NCBI GenBank assembly: GCA_050084985.1
Contig: JBITNC010000001.1
Location: forward strand, 83,328,001 to 83,392,000
Origin: Nageia nagi
Lineage: Eukaryota; Pinophyta
Length of the DNA stretch: 64,000 nt
Direction: 5' to 3'
The translations under genes and the position numbers were made by a program. This document shows positions 11,560 to 23,486 of this stretch, piece after piece; position 1 is the first letter of the stretch; every line of letters starts with the position of its first letter. The notes under the pieces were generated by a model. The model was not told where the DNA came from. It saw only the letters and a program-made list of their open reading frames with translations, and did no database searches.

Positions 11560-12640
11560 CTATATGTTCTACTCTATCTATTTCTATGAGGATTGAGTAA
11601 GTTGTATAATATTGATGTGGATGGTTTGTTGATGGGGGTTTTCAAGTATCAAATATATTATTGAATCCATAACATCAATGAATCTATTGGTTGACCTTGA
11701 TGCTTCTTCTAAATCTTACTTTTTAAATGATTGTAACATATTATCTACCAATTTTTTGTACTTATACAATAAAGGTGCTTTACATTTAAAAATCCCTTTA
11801 ACCTAATTCATGATCAATAATGAATCATCAATGAATTTAATCTTTTTAATTTTAATTTTGTGGTTATCCTTATGGTTAATATACAAGCTTCATACTCAAT
11901 GTTGTTATTTGTCATGAAAAATTTAGCTTAAAAGAGTAAGGTATGGGAACCCCTTAGGTTGATCCATCAAAATATATTTCCATATCCCAATCTTTTTTAG
12001 GATCAATAGGAACTTCCATTTCATTTAATTGGAAAACATGTTCATCTGGTAATTCAATGATGAGTGGTTTATAATCATATAATGGTGCTTATACAACATA
12101 ATTAGCTATGACTTGACCTTTAATCAATTTTTTACATATGAATTATAAATCAAATTTGGTCAGATGCATAATCCATTTAGATGTCCTCATATTTTGGTAA
12201 GTTCTATTCATCATATATTTCAATATATTTGCTTTAGCAATTATGTATGTGGTATGATTTAGCATATAATATCTTAGTTTATTAGTTGCAAAAACAATAG
12301 CTAGACATACCTTTTCCATGTATATGTACTTCATTTAATAATCGACTAAGGTTTGACTAAGGTATTAAATAGCTTGTTCTTTATTGTTTTTATTTTTTTG
12401 AGCAAGCATGGTTCCTAATTTTGATTCTGTAGTAGATGTGTAGAGTAGGAATAGTTCCCCTTCCTTAGGTGGGATGAAAATTGGAGGTGATAAAAGATAG
12501 CATTTTATTTCATCAAATACTTCTTTTTGTTCCTTTCCCTAGTGGATTGTAATCCCCTTTTTTAATAGTCTATTGAAAGATTTACATTTATCCAATAACT
12601 AGGAGATAAAACATCTTATAGCTTACAACTTACCTTGTAA
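11560..12640 (-). pseudogene. Tat-B RNase H region (two RNase H-like blocks)
   Basis: The first block, next to RT, contains YMEKVCLAIVFATNKLRYYM, the conserved helix of the Ty3 RNase H. The second block, nearer integrase, has YFDGSTQGVPIPYSFKLNF and YGDSLLIMN, matching the first-Asp and D-S strands of the archaeal-type RNase H that Tat elements acquired. The spacer to integrase follows. Several stops and frameshifts. Assignment of the second block is less certain because it is more decayed. Confidence 0.75.
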
Positions 12641-13440
12641 TCTTTGCAATTATTTTATATTTTAAAGGGGAGGCATATTCACTATGAATTTTATCTTATT
12701 AGGATCTACTTCAATTCCTCTCTTAGAGATAATAAAGCCTAATAATTTTCCTAATGTAACCTCAAAAACATATTTCTTGGGGTTTGATCGAATACTATGC
12801 TCCAAAAATCTATCAAATATTTTGATAAGTACCTTTATATGATCTTCTTAGGTTTTAGATTTAGCTAATACATCATCTACATAATCTTCCATGATATCAT
12901 GCATGTAATCATGGAAAATGTATGTCATTTCCCATTGGTAAGTAGCTCTCACATTCTTTAGGTCAAAGGGCATTACCTTAAAATAAAATGTTCCCCAATA
13001 TGTTGTGAATGTTATTTTATGTTGATCTTCAGTTGCCACTTGTATTTGGTTATATCCTAAAAATACATCCATAAGAGATAGAATTTCATGCCCAATAGTG
13101 GAGTCAACCAAACTATCTATGTTAGGTAGTGGAAAGTCATCCTTAGGGTAAGATTTATTTAAGTATCTAAATTTTGTGCATATGTGAATCTCCTCATTGG
13201 ACTTTTTAATTGGTAACATGTTGGAAATCCAACCAAAATAATCAATGGGATGGATGAACTTGGATTCTAAAAGTTTTTGCAACTCTTCTTTTACCATCAA
13301 TGCTATTATAGGATGTATTTTTCATACTTTCTATTTAACTAGTTTAGCATATTCTTTAATACCTAGGTTATGTACTATCAAGTTTGTATCTAGTCCTAGC
13401 ATATCAACATATGACCATGTAAATATTTTTTTTCTTTAAC
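12641..13440 (-). pseudogene. Tat-B reverse transcriptase, catalytic box intact
   Basis: A 150-codon uninterrupted core. Motifs in order: KEELQKLLESKFIHPIDY, WISNMLPIKKSNEEIHICTKF, YPKDDFPLPNIDSLVDSTIG, SLMDVFLGYNQI, FYFKVMPFDLKN and DYVDDVLAKSK, so the YVDD active site is complete. The thumb and connection regions continue leftward with frameshifts. This is the best-preserved RT in the window, but the rest of Tat-B is too damaged for the element to move by itself. Confidence 0.92.
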
Positions 13441-14814
13441 TATAGATGTAAATTCTTATCGCTCATCTTTAGCTAGTGACTTTCCTAGTTGAATAATCTT
13501 TAAGATTATTTGGATCATCACTTAAATCAACTCAATGGTTTCTTTAATTAACATGTGAGATCCCTCTTCTAATTGATTTGGTATTGGAATGTAATTTTTA
13601 ACATTCAAGTTGTATTCTTTATCTTCACCTAAATTTTGGTCTTCCAAAGTTGTATTTATGGCAAATTCATATGTTTGTAATATAGTATCTATATCTTTGA
13701 GTTTCTATATTGTAAGTTATTTAGGGATTAGTGTAAAATCTATAGTATCTTCATCTATCATGAAGTATGATGAAGAGATCTTGAACTTAGTAGGCTCAGT
13801 GATTCAAACTCATCACTTCTAGACCAGTCAAAAGATGTTTTTTCTAAAACTTCATCAAATATTTCTATGATTTCTACCATATTACTTGATACAACATTAA
13901 AAACTAATCCTTTTAAGGATAATGTTTCATGTTCTAATTTCTCTAGTTCTAGGTCAATAATTTTACAACCAAATTCTTTTTTGTTCTTACTTATATATCC
14001 CAATCTTGTTTTATCAGTGGGTATTTGGTAGTAAATATCAATTTCATATCTAGGTCCTTATCCATACTAGTCTAAACCTCATCCTTTCCATTGATACCTA
14101 TCAAAATATCTTTGAAAAAACATCCTCACATAAGGGGATATATGTTCTAATGAGTTACAAAAATAGCTTTATGTGGTTGTAGCAAAGGAAGGACATGTGA
14201 TTATATAGGACTTATATAAATAAAGAGTGTTTGATTAGGGGCTTTTCCTAATGACACCAATTACCTGACTACATTGGGAGATTTTTTGATCTTCCTATTT
14301 CTTGAGTAGAAGGTATGTTAAAAATAACATCATCAATTCCAAATTCCCTTATATGACAATCTAGTAATTTTATTATTACTAGATAAATGTTTGATAGCTT
14401 ATATTTCTCTTAAGAATCATCCCTTTTTACTAATGTATCCATGGGAGATGTAATTTTTGATGAAGTAGCTTTGCTTAATTCATATAATTTTGGTGCTCTT
14501 TTCTCTCAGGTACATTTTTCTTATGGTGTGGGTTCTATCTTTGGTAGCGAATCATTACCAATATTTGGTTGAGTTTTGGATGATTCTTTATTAATAGTAT
14601 GTTATTCTTTTAAAGAGCTCAATATATAATTATTCTTACCCACTCTAGTAATCAATTATTTTTCTAGCAGTATTGATGTCGTAAAATAATGGGTAGATAG
14701 TAAAGCTACTTCTTTTGATAATTATGTACTATTATAATATGAATATGGGTTTTCATCTCTAGGCACATAATGTACTACACCTTTGTGAATATAATTCAAG
14801 CAATTATGATATGT
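13441..14814 (-). pseudogene. Tat-B protease-RT linker
   Basis: About 1.4 kb between protease and RT. Minus-strand frames give an acidic, Ser-rich region (for example an 81-codon frame with KIIDLELEKLEHETLSLKG). Such long linkers are usual in Tat elements. No enzymatic domain is seen. Broken by stops. Confidence 0.6.
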
Positions 14815-15189
14815 TTATGGGATGCATTGTATATCTCTAATCCAAGGTCTTCCTAGAAGGATATTATATTGAGTTATGTATCCTTTGATTACTTGTAAAA
14901 CTATTTTCACTATCTTAGATCCTATAGTAATGGGCAACAAGATTAATCCCATTGTTGAACACAAAGCATCATTAAATGCTTTTAGTTGTAGGTTTGATAC
15001 ACAAATATGTGAAAAAGGAAGCTTTAGATTCTTATATGCAATTGTTGAAATAATGTTTATCATTGAACCTTCATTAATTAATATTATCTTGAAAGCTTCC
15101 CCATCTACTTTGGCTATGATATTCAAAGGTGTGTCTTGTCCATGTGTCTCATTTGAATGTTTAACATCATGATCATAAAACACTAGCAA
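14815..15189 (-). pseudogene. Tat-B aspartic protease
   Basis: Retropepsin-type protease that would cut the Gag-Pol precursor. The frame is open for 124 codons. The active-site strand reads IILINEGSMINIIS, where the family has D-T/S-G-S, so Asp-Thr-Gly is replaced by Asn-Glu-Gly and the catalytic Asp is lost. The C-terminal signature YNILLGRPWIRDIQCIP is well preserved. Between gag and the linker, as expected. The opposite strand's 98-codon frame is a shadow. Confidence 0.88.
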
Positions 15190-16810
15190 TAGTTTGGCTT
15201 GTTTTAATATTTCCTACAAAAGAAACAAAGCTTTGAGGATCATTTATGTCTAACTTGATTATTTGTAATAACTTGTACATTGCATCTCTATGGTTCTTAG
15301 ACTGTTATAGTAGCTCAAATAGAGATATTTTCACTTGCAAATTTTTTAATTGTTGATGTAGAGCTCCTTTCACTTTGACCTTGAGAGGCTAGGTTCTAGG
15401 TATGTTGGTTTGTATAACAACCTCATCTAGTTGATTATCTATAATATTATTTTGTTTCCTTGTACCCTTCGAGCTCTTGTAATAATATTTATCATTTCTA
15501 TGAATGTCGAGTTGTCATAACTCCAATTATGTGTTACTTGATTCTTATGTGAATGTAATGAAATATTGTTATCCTAATGTTGAGAAAGAGGATTATGATA
15601 TATTCCCAAATTTTGATTAGGGATAGGTAAAGGATTATCAACTTCCAATTTTCTTTGATCAATTAGATTTTGAATTTTGTGTTGTAAAGTTCTACATCTA
15701 TTTATATCATGGCTCTTTTAGTGATGGAAGTGAAAAAAATCATTTTCATTATACTATCTACTATTTTTAGCATCAAGACATTCAAGTATTATATATGGTA
15801 ATGTAATTACTTTATGGTCATAAAGTTTCCTTAGAATATCATAAAGAGATTCTAACAAAGGTGTGAATTTTCTTTATTGTCTAGAGTCCTTTTCCTCATT
15901 TTATAGAGGATTTAGTTCTACCTCTTTAGTGAAAGAAACTTTGTTATCTAGTTATGGTTTAGTTGTTTGTTCTATTTGATTTTTATTTTTAACATACGGT
16001 TCCTTTTTCTTACCTTTTATATAACCATATTGAATCTCTACCTTTTCAATTATGACTGCTTGGGATATGGCTTCTTCTAAGGTCTTATGTTGTTGAATTA
16101 ACAAGGTGCTAGCAATAGGCCTTAAACAACTTTGAATAAATATTCTAACTAACACTTTGTGAGATAGAGTGTAAGGCATGCTTTTTAATATTACCCTCTA
16201 TATTGAGATGAATTTAGTAATCAATTCATGTTGGAATTGTTGTAATCTTGTAAGATCGGTGATGGAAGTTTTATCTTTAATATTGATCCTAAAATGTTCC
16301 AAGAATAAATTTGGTAACCATGCATATGAATGAATGCTATATTCTATTAGGTTATTGTACAAATCCATTGCTTGACTAGTAAGTATCATGAAAAAGATAC
16401 ATAGCATTAATGCATCATCATTAGTAATGACATAAATTGAATACTGAAACCATGTAAGTTGTTCTTTAGGATTTTCCTTTCCTTTCAATGGTTCAATTTT
16501 TAGAATTTCAAATTTGAAAGGAATCTCCTTTTTAGGAACACTTGAATGAATAGGTTCATTGTAAATAGTTTCATATGATACTTTTTATTTACTTTGCAAA
16601 CATAGCTCTTTTTTTGTTTCCATCAACCTTTTACAAAGATCATCAATTTTGTTTGGTTGATTTTGACACATAGGATATTTGTAATGAAACCCATCTTTCA
16701 CCAACTAAACCCTTAAATTTTGAACTAATTTTTTTATAAAATTTATCGATTAAGGTTCACTATTATTAGTCTTATATCCCACATGTATTTCATGGCAATA
16801 CCTTATTGAC
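15190..16810 (-). pseudogene. Tat-B gag
   Basis: N-terminal part has KIDDLCKRLMETKKELCLQS; the capsid-like core has QLTWFQYSIYVITNDDALML, FLEHFRINIKDKTSITDL and LQQFQHELITKFI; next comes the block YTLSHKVLVRIFIQSCLRPI and TLEEAISQAVIIEKVE. Near the C-end is a zinc knuckle of unusual C-X2-H-X4-H-X4-C spacing whose first Cys has become Phe and whose third residue group holds a stop (15694-15735). Then a GIYHNPLPQH-like tail. Several in-frame stops and at least one frameshift between the two core blocks. Confidence 0.85.
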
Positions 16811-18516
16811 TTTATTTAGTCCTCATCCTTTCTTTGTAAGTACAAGGGTATGTTCACTAGGTATTCCTACCTTCACTTACGAGTGGATACTCCTGATGAT
16901 CTTGCCCTTGTTTTTATTTGAATGTAATATTGAACTTCATTTCCCATACAATATTTCACCATATTTGAGCTTGAAAAAAAAGTGTACATGTAAGGATTCA
17001 ATATTATTGGTTTAAGTGTGAACCTTCATTTAACTTTGTTCAAGAAATCCTATTATATAGATCTATAATAATCCCAACCATCCCAAATTATTTCCCATAT
17101 TATTCCAAGCTATTCTATTTCTTCCCATTTGATTCCATTTATTACCAAAGGATCCCTAACATATTCTAATTGGGTTCCCAAACATAATTTTAGGACCAAT
17201 TCCCTTGTATCTCAAATTTTGGACTTCTTAGAAATCCTATTGGGGTATAAAGGTCCTAAATATTCCATTGGATTTTTGTAAAGTTATTATCATTAATATA
17301 AGGCTTTTCCTTTATTAAGAAATGTTAATTAATGCTCTTCTTGAAACTAATCCCATTTGATCCCTTATTTATCCTTCATGATTGACTTATTCGAATGCAT
17401 TATGAATCATCCCTTGAGAGGTAACATGTACTTTGGGTACTTGTAGTTTATTTTCATTACTAGGTACAACACTCAAGGTTTCCTAAGGTCACAACATTTA
17501 CTTCTAATTTTAAATCACTTTATTCTTCTTTAATGAGGAATTAAGGACATTAAGGTTACCTTATTTGGGTTAACTTACAATGTATCAATGTCCTAATTTT
17601 TCATTCTATCTACAAGGGTTTAGGATTATTATTAATAATTCCAATAATCTTTATTTCCTTGTAGTATTACTAAGATTTATCAATCTCTAATCTTAATCAT
17701 AATTAAATTTTAAGACTACAAAGTTGCTAATAATTTTCTTGTATGGTAAGAGTCCTAAGGTTGATACATATATTAAGTTTTATTCTACTTTGATAAACAA
17801 AATTGAAAAAATAATAATCATGGGAATTATTTTATTACCTTTCACAAACACCTTTATTGATGAGGTCTATTAAACCTTAAAGAATTTTATGAATTTGGAC
17901 AAAAGAAAAGACATACATTCTAATCAATTACAAGAATTTAGGAAAACCCTTATTATTTACAAAGGATTTCCTTACACAACTAAGTTAGCAAATATATTAC
18001 AAATTCTTCAAATTTGCTCTAAATATTTTCAATCCATCTTTGTCTTCATATTGTCAAGTCTCCATTGTCAACTTTTGATCTTCTTCCAAGGAGTATTGAC
18101 AAATTGATCAAGTACTAGGAAGAGTGGAGGATCAGGCCAATCCCATTTTATATTTGACCATGATGCAAATAATGTGAAGTACATTCTTTTTATTAAAAAG
18201 TCCCTTTTACTGACCTCAAGAGGATTTTATACCTTTACAAAGGTTACTTCTCTTTCATGATCATATAATAAAAATCAATGCATATGATCACATCATACCA
18301 AATATTATCTAAGATTGATTTTATTACTATTTTAATTTTTATATAGTTCAATGAAATATATACACTATCAAATCTATTCAATTAATACCTTAATATTCCG
18401 TTTATTGTATGTTATTCTAACATCGTATAATTATAACATAAAACTCTACTAAGTATTCACTATTCGTAAAAGACAATTGAGATTAATGACATTCTCAATT
18501 TATTAACTTATCTTTA
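16811..18516. other. Unassigned AT-rich DNA, possibly Tat-B leader and 5' LTR
   Basis: No coding similarity seen. By position it should contain the Tat-B leader, primer site and 5' LTR. No clear primer site or TG..CA boundary could be fixed and no matching copy was found left of 2311. Confidence 0.45.
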
Positions 18517-18540
18517 ATATATATATATATATATATATAT
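18517..18540. repeat. (AT)12 microsatellite
   Basis: Uninterrupted at-dinucleotide run, followed directly by non-repetitive sequence. Confidence 0.95.
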
Positions 18541-18599
18541 GGAAAATCAATTAATATACCATCATAACAAATTCTCATTATATCACAAACTAATGTAAT

Positions 18600-20020
18600 G
18601 AAAGACTCTACTCGAGGGGTGTGGCATATCGAAAAGGATTTCAATTACAACCTGGTCATAATACTTGCAAAAGTTAGATTTAGATGATACCCTAAATGCT
18701 ACCTTTTTGTTGTGAGTGCGCTGATAGTATGTATGCTTAATGCGGATGCGTAGAGAAGATATGTGAGGTATTTTGCGAAACATTGTTAACAAAGAATTAG
18801 GTTCCCCTTTTTCTTATTGACATTTAAATAATTATATTAGTCAAGTGTAAAACCAAACTCTAAAACTTTTGACAGTAAGATTTCAGTGCGTATTACCGTG
18901 AGAGCTCAAGAAGGAGGTATAGAGATCCATCAAAGAGTAGTTGAAGTGTTTTCTCATGAAAATTATAATTATGAGTGCCTATCAAAGAGGAATACATAAG
19001 GTCCGAGAATTATTTGACAACAGGTGTGTAAGTTTCATGGGATGTAATGATGGCAGGCTATGTACAAAATGAAGTTTTTGAAAGAATGCACAATATAAAA
19101 GAGCAAAGCAAAAGTCTAAAACTTTTGCCAACAAATTTGTTTTAGCGTGTACCTTCGAGGGAGCTTGAGAAGATGGTTTGGAGATCTGCTTAGTTGAAAA
19201 TGGTTTCACATTGAATCTTGTGGTCAAAACATAAGGAATACATAAGGCTCAGGAATGTTGACAACATGCGCTCAAGATGGATGGTCTAAAGCATAAAGTC
19301 AGACTCTGAAACCTTCATAAATAAAGCCAAACTCTGTAACCTTTTTCAGCATTCTCCCAGCGCGTATCATCATGGAGGCACATGAAGGAGATATGTAATT
19401 CCATCAAAGACTAATTGATAATGGTCTTTTATCAAATTAAATTCATTGATTTCCCAATACCCATGTCTACAAAATGTGGAGGAAAACACAAGAATTGGTA
19501 TTTGTTTGACAACGTACATGATGTAAATAAATTTTCATGGACTGAAATACATATGTAATTATTTTCCCGAAAGGCATAGGAGACTTTTAATCAAGTGCAG
19601 TAGTTAAATGTAAAGCTAGATTCTAAAAACCTTTTTCCTAGATTTTCCCAATGCGTATCATTATGGGAGTTCAAGAAGGAGGTTTGGATATCCACCAAGA
19701 GTATTTGAAAATGGTCTTACCTTAGGTATTATGGTTGCAAAATGTGAGGAGATACACAAGGCCTAGGAATCATTTGACAATGTACGAGATGCAAGAACAG
19801 TTTCATCAAATGCAATGATGTCAAGGCATACACATTCGAATACATCAAAAGGGTCTATAAATGCATGGATCGTAGGATAAATGCGTTGGCAGGCATGTAT
19901 GCAAACTATGTACATGTAGAGAAGATGCTCGGACTTTCCCGATGCAATCATAGATTCATTGAATGCCAAGATAACAAAATATGAGCAATACATTGAAAAA
20001 GTATGTGAAATGATTGACAA
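18600..20020 (+). pseudogene. Decayed PPR (PLS-class) repeat gene
   Basis: PPR proteins bind organelle RNA. Here fragments of plant PLS-type repeats recur about every 300 bases but in changing frames. Seen: SMYA-stop-CGCVEKICEVF near the start; VRELFDN, then SWDVMMAGYVQNEVF (the SWNAMIAGY motif) about 19.0 kb; SKTFANKFVLAC then GLEI; FSILPARIIM then FHQRLID; KCGGKHKNWYLFDNVHDVN then FSWTEI; EEIHKA, then FDNVRDARTVSSNAMM about 19.8 kb. At DNA level the four units share a core of gcgta, then gagctcaagaaggagg, then gagatccatcaaaga. Many frameshifts and stops; no start or end is definable. This is the only trace of a host-type gene in the window. Direct search is needed to name the parent gene. 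Confidence 0.75.
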
Positions 20021-21389
20021 TATGATCATAGAAGATAAACATAATAGATTTTCTGAGAAGACGAAGGTAAAGAAATTTACAAGTGAGGTGGGATTTTCTC
20101 CAACATGGACTTCTGTGAGTGTTCATGGCTTGTCATTCACATAACTATTCTTACCAACCATTTAAATTTCATGTCCCACCATTCAAACAATGCATTTTAA
20201 TGTTCCCTTCCTAGTAGACTCTGAAAAGGGAATAATAAATTACACTCACTTTATCTATGAACAAGCTTCATGTGTATTAAGTCAAATAAAAATAATAATA
20301 TGTTTCCTCAATAAAAGTCTAACATTTATATGTAATACTATATTCATACACCTACATTAAACATTTTCTTTTCAAATCCTATTAATAACATCAAAATGAA
20401 TTTATAGCATTAAAATAAAAAATAAGAGTAAGGCACTTGAGCCTTGAGAGAGGATTTCTTTTCTCCACATAATTCTAAACCCAAAGTTGAGACTAACAAT
20501 AATGAAATGATAGTAGATGATTTTCCTAATGCTCCACTGCTCCTATTTATTTCCAAGGAGGTTCAAATATGTCCAAATGAATGTCCAATCATCCCTTTAA
20601 TAATTTTTGTGGTAAGTCTTAATAAAGTTATTGATGAGTGTAGTGGCATTAAACATTTTATATTAACTTGCAAAATAATGCCAACTATTTTCCATACCTA
20701 ACACAAGGAGACAAAATAAGTAGGGCCATAACTCAATTATTTGCATGAACCATTAATACCTTGTAACATCCCAAAGTTACATTAGTTCTTTCTAACTATC
20801 AATTTTTAAAATTTTACTCTAATTTACTAACAACCATAAGTAGAAATTCAAATTCAAGAGAATATTTCTTTCCCTTCTTTTTTGAATTTAAATTTCAAAA
20901 ATTCATAACAAGAAGTTAATCACACATTTTACCTGTAATGGTTGCTTTGTTTTCTAGGATAAATTGTTAGTCCATACACAAACCCACAAACATACATTTA
21001 TTGACATTCCTAAATAATTATTCTATTATGTAGCTACATGATCATTGGGGTTTGTTAGAAAATCAAAGCCAATCATTTCCTCACTTTATCTTTCTATTTC
21101 CATCACTAATTCACCTATGGTTCCTTAGGTCTTCAGTTGCTCTTTTCATCTCGAAGTAAGCTATTACATGTGTCATAAAATCTCAAAGATAGCATCAACT
21201 TGACACAAATAATACTTATTTTCATTTAAAATTTTATCATCACATAAACATAGTTCAAACATATTTTCATTCACATCCTCAATGGTGCTTAAGGTCAAAT
21301 GGTGTCATTGGGTAGGTCATTATAATATTCATCATTTCTATGATCCACTTTACCTTCATACCTGCAGAACAATTCATATATTTTTTCAA
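20021..21389. other. Unassigned DNA, one weak open frame
   Basis: An 85-codon plus-strand frame at 20444-20701 has a plausible amino-acid mix (VDDFPNAPLLLFISKEVQ) but matches nothing I recognise and has no supporting signals. Remaining sequence is AT-rich and non-coding. Confidence 0.4.
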
Positions 21390-22556
21390 AAGCTATTTAA
21401 GCATCATAATAAGCTCTATCATATGGTGGAGAGGGTGGTGGAGGTTAATATGGTATTAGTGGAGCTAATTATTATTGTATTTGTTATTTATGTAATGATT
21501 ATCTAAGAGGCTAATGTAATTATCCCTTACTCTAGGTGGGGGTAAATGATATCTTTGAAGCTCATTTTTTTGCTTTCTAAGTGAAGCTTTTTTTCTCTCA
21601 TCCAAATAAGGATCTTGATATTTATACACCCCATGACCCTATGGTGATAGATATTGTGCCTTAGGTTATTAATTTTTATCTTTTCCCATCATTTTTTTAG
21701 GTCTTGATTGGATTTGGATATTTTACTTATTAGGTTATCTTATTGGTGGTTTATTTTGATGTACATTGAGCACTAGTTGTGCTTGAAATTATGGTTGTTG
21801 AGAAAATTGTATGGGTTTTGTTTGTTGTTGTACACATGGGTTATACAAAATAATTTATTGTTATGGTTGGTGTTGTATATTATTTTTGGGTGGATTCATT
21901 TTCCTATATGCATAGGGAGGTATTCCTTGGAACTTGAACCTTTTAAGGTCATAATTATCTTGTACTTCATACCCTTATGTACATTTTCTATGACTTGAAA
22001 AAGGAGTAGATGTATTTGATTTTAAAATGTAGCAACCCTTATTATAAACTCTAGGATGATCTATTGAATTTGACATAGGAGTTGATGTATGTATGGAGAT
22101 TCGATCATCAAAATCTTTAGTTTACCAAGAGATAGTGGAAGGAGTACAATCATCTCTTCTTAGGTATGATTGAAGTAAATGTCCATCGAGTAGATAACAT
22201 GTGAAATGATCATACTTAAGTCTAAAAGGACCTATTTGAATTATGGTATTATCTAAATGAGTTTATAAAGGGGGTATATTCCTTAATACAATCTCTTCTA
22301 CACCATCAATTGGTTGTGTGTCTTCTGCTAAATAATCTAGATATAAAGGAAGACTATGGGCATGAGAAGAATGAGAGATTCTTAGTTGTGTTAGATATTT
22401 TCTAACTATATCTAATTTATAATTGATAGAATTTAAGTAAGTTGGATTTATTTCTTGAAGAGTTTCTCATCTCAAAATGTTCCTACTAGACCTATGACTT
22501 CTTTGTTCTTCTAAATAATTTTCATTGTTTGGTTCTTGCTCTTGATGAGCCATTTG
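21390..22556 (-). pseudogene. Gln/Pro-rich ORF of unknown function, gag- or ORF1-like
   Basis: On the minus strand an ATG opens a frame (MAHQEQEPNNENYLEEQRSH) that stays readable for about 350 codons if single stop codons are ignored. Middle: YLNSINYKLDIVRKYLTQL, LPLYLDYLAED, IQIGPFRLKYDHFTCYLLDG; then a Gln/Pro/Asn-rich half (QQQTKPIQFSQQP); then a helix DRAYYDA, stop, IAFEKIYELFC ending at a possible splice donor CAG|GTATGA. Most internal stops are TAG or TAA where Gln would fit the surrounding Gln-rich sequence. PMD-A is inserted 95 bases upstream of the ATG. It may be the accessory ORF1 of an Ogre-like element or another gag; I do not recognise it. Confidence 0.5.
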
Positions 22557-22651
22557 AGATCACCTGTTAACCATTTTCTTTTGGTTTTTTGTTTGTTTAT
22601 ATTTTTAAATTTTATTTCATTTTCTACTGAACTATAAAGAAAAAGTAAGCA

Positions 22652-22656
22652 TTGAC
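22652..22656. repeat. Target-site duplication of PMD-A, left copy (ttgac)
   Basis: Identical to the five bases after the right LTR. Confidence 0.88.
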
Positions 22657-23486
22657 TATTTACAAATAAAATTGAGTGTACAAATAAATAAATAGGTAAA
22701 TATCTACAAACCCAATAAATTTGTATTTGAGCTATAGATAGCAATTTATTTTTAATAGCAATGAAAAAGATAAATCGATTCAGAAATACAATTGTACCAA
22801 ACAAGACTGTAATTTGTATACTTACCTCACGGAACGTACCTAACAACAAAAGATGAAGATTTTGGCGATGTATTGATGATGAACTACCCCTCAAAAATGT
22901 AGTGACCTGTGAAGATGCAAAAAGAGGACTGCAGGTGGTCCGTTTTAGAGATAATAGAGTGTCGATAGTGTTCTTGGTTCATAAAAGAGCATCGGTGACC
23001 TTCGCTTGATGATTTTTGACCTCTCAATCAAGTACAAAACTTCAATACGGATGTATCAGATAGCAGTGTGATATCAGAATAGATCATAGATGTCAAGATA
23101 GCTCGTGAAAGGAAGTACACAAACCATAGCCTTGTAGGTGGTACCAAGAGATACCTTAAGGGGTTGCCACTACAAGACCATACACGGGATCGTGTGTATC
23201 CTTGATATGTGGACTTACTATTAGATCCCTTATTTATATAGATAATAGATATTACAACCCATGGGTCGGCATGCATCTACATAAACAAGGCTAATTCACA
23301 ACATTCAAGATAACCACACCAATAAACAAGATAATCCATGCAATATTCAAGATAATCATTATAAAATTCTCATTCAAGATAAACATTGATATTATCACAT
23401 TGAGACATTCAAGACATATATTTGGACCAAGCATGTTTTCATTAATTTATTGATTAAAAACATAAATTCATTTTTATGTGTTAACA
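22657..23486 (-). repeat. PMD-A 3' LTR
   Basis: On the minus strand starts TGTTAACACATAAAAATG and ends in ..TTTGTAAATA (the other copy keeps ..TGTAAACA). Holds a TATA-like box on the minus strand (TATATAAATA, plus-strand 23232-23241) and an aggac-gcaggtggtcc motif shared with the PMD gene surroundings. Confidence 0.93.

Larger units (their letters stand above)
2311..16810 (-). mobile_element. Tat-B: Ty3/gypsy Tat-lineage retrotransposon, interrupted by Tat-A
   Basis: Reading leftward on the minus strand the order is gag, aspartic protease, linker, reverse transcriptase, RNase H, a second RNase H-like region, integrase, then an extra ORF after integrase. This order plus the doubled RNase H region is typical of the plant Tat lineage (Ogre/Retand/TatV type). 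Tat-A is inserted in the last ORF, so Tat-B is older. Coding regions carry many stops and some frameshifts, although protease, RT and integrase still read over long stretches. LTRs were not identified: they should lie left of 2311 and right of 16810, but no matching pair was found by eye. Limits are the limits of recognisable coding sequence. Confidence 0.85.

Noticed and set aside
14876-15172. Plus-strand open frame of 98 codons
   Set aside because: Antisense shadow of the Tat-B protease.
22511-22894. Minus-strand open frame of 127 codons across the PMD-A 3' LTR end
   Set aside because: It crosses the LTR boundary and TSD, so it is a chance fusion of element and flank.
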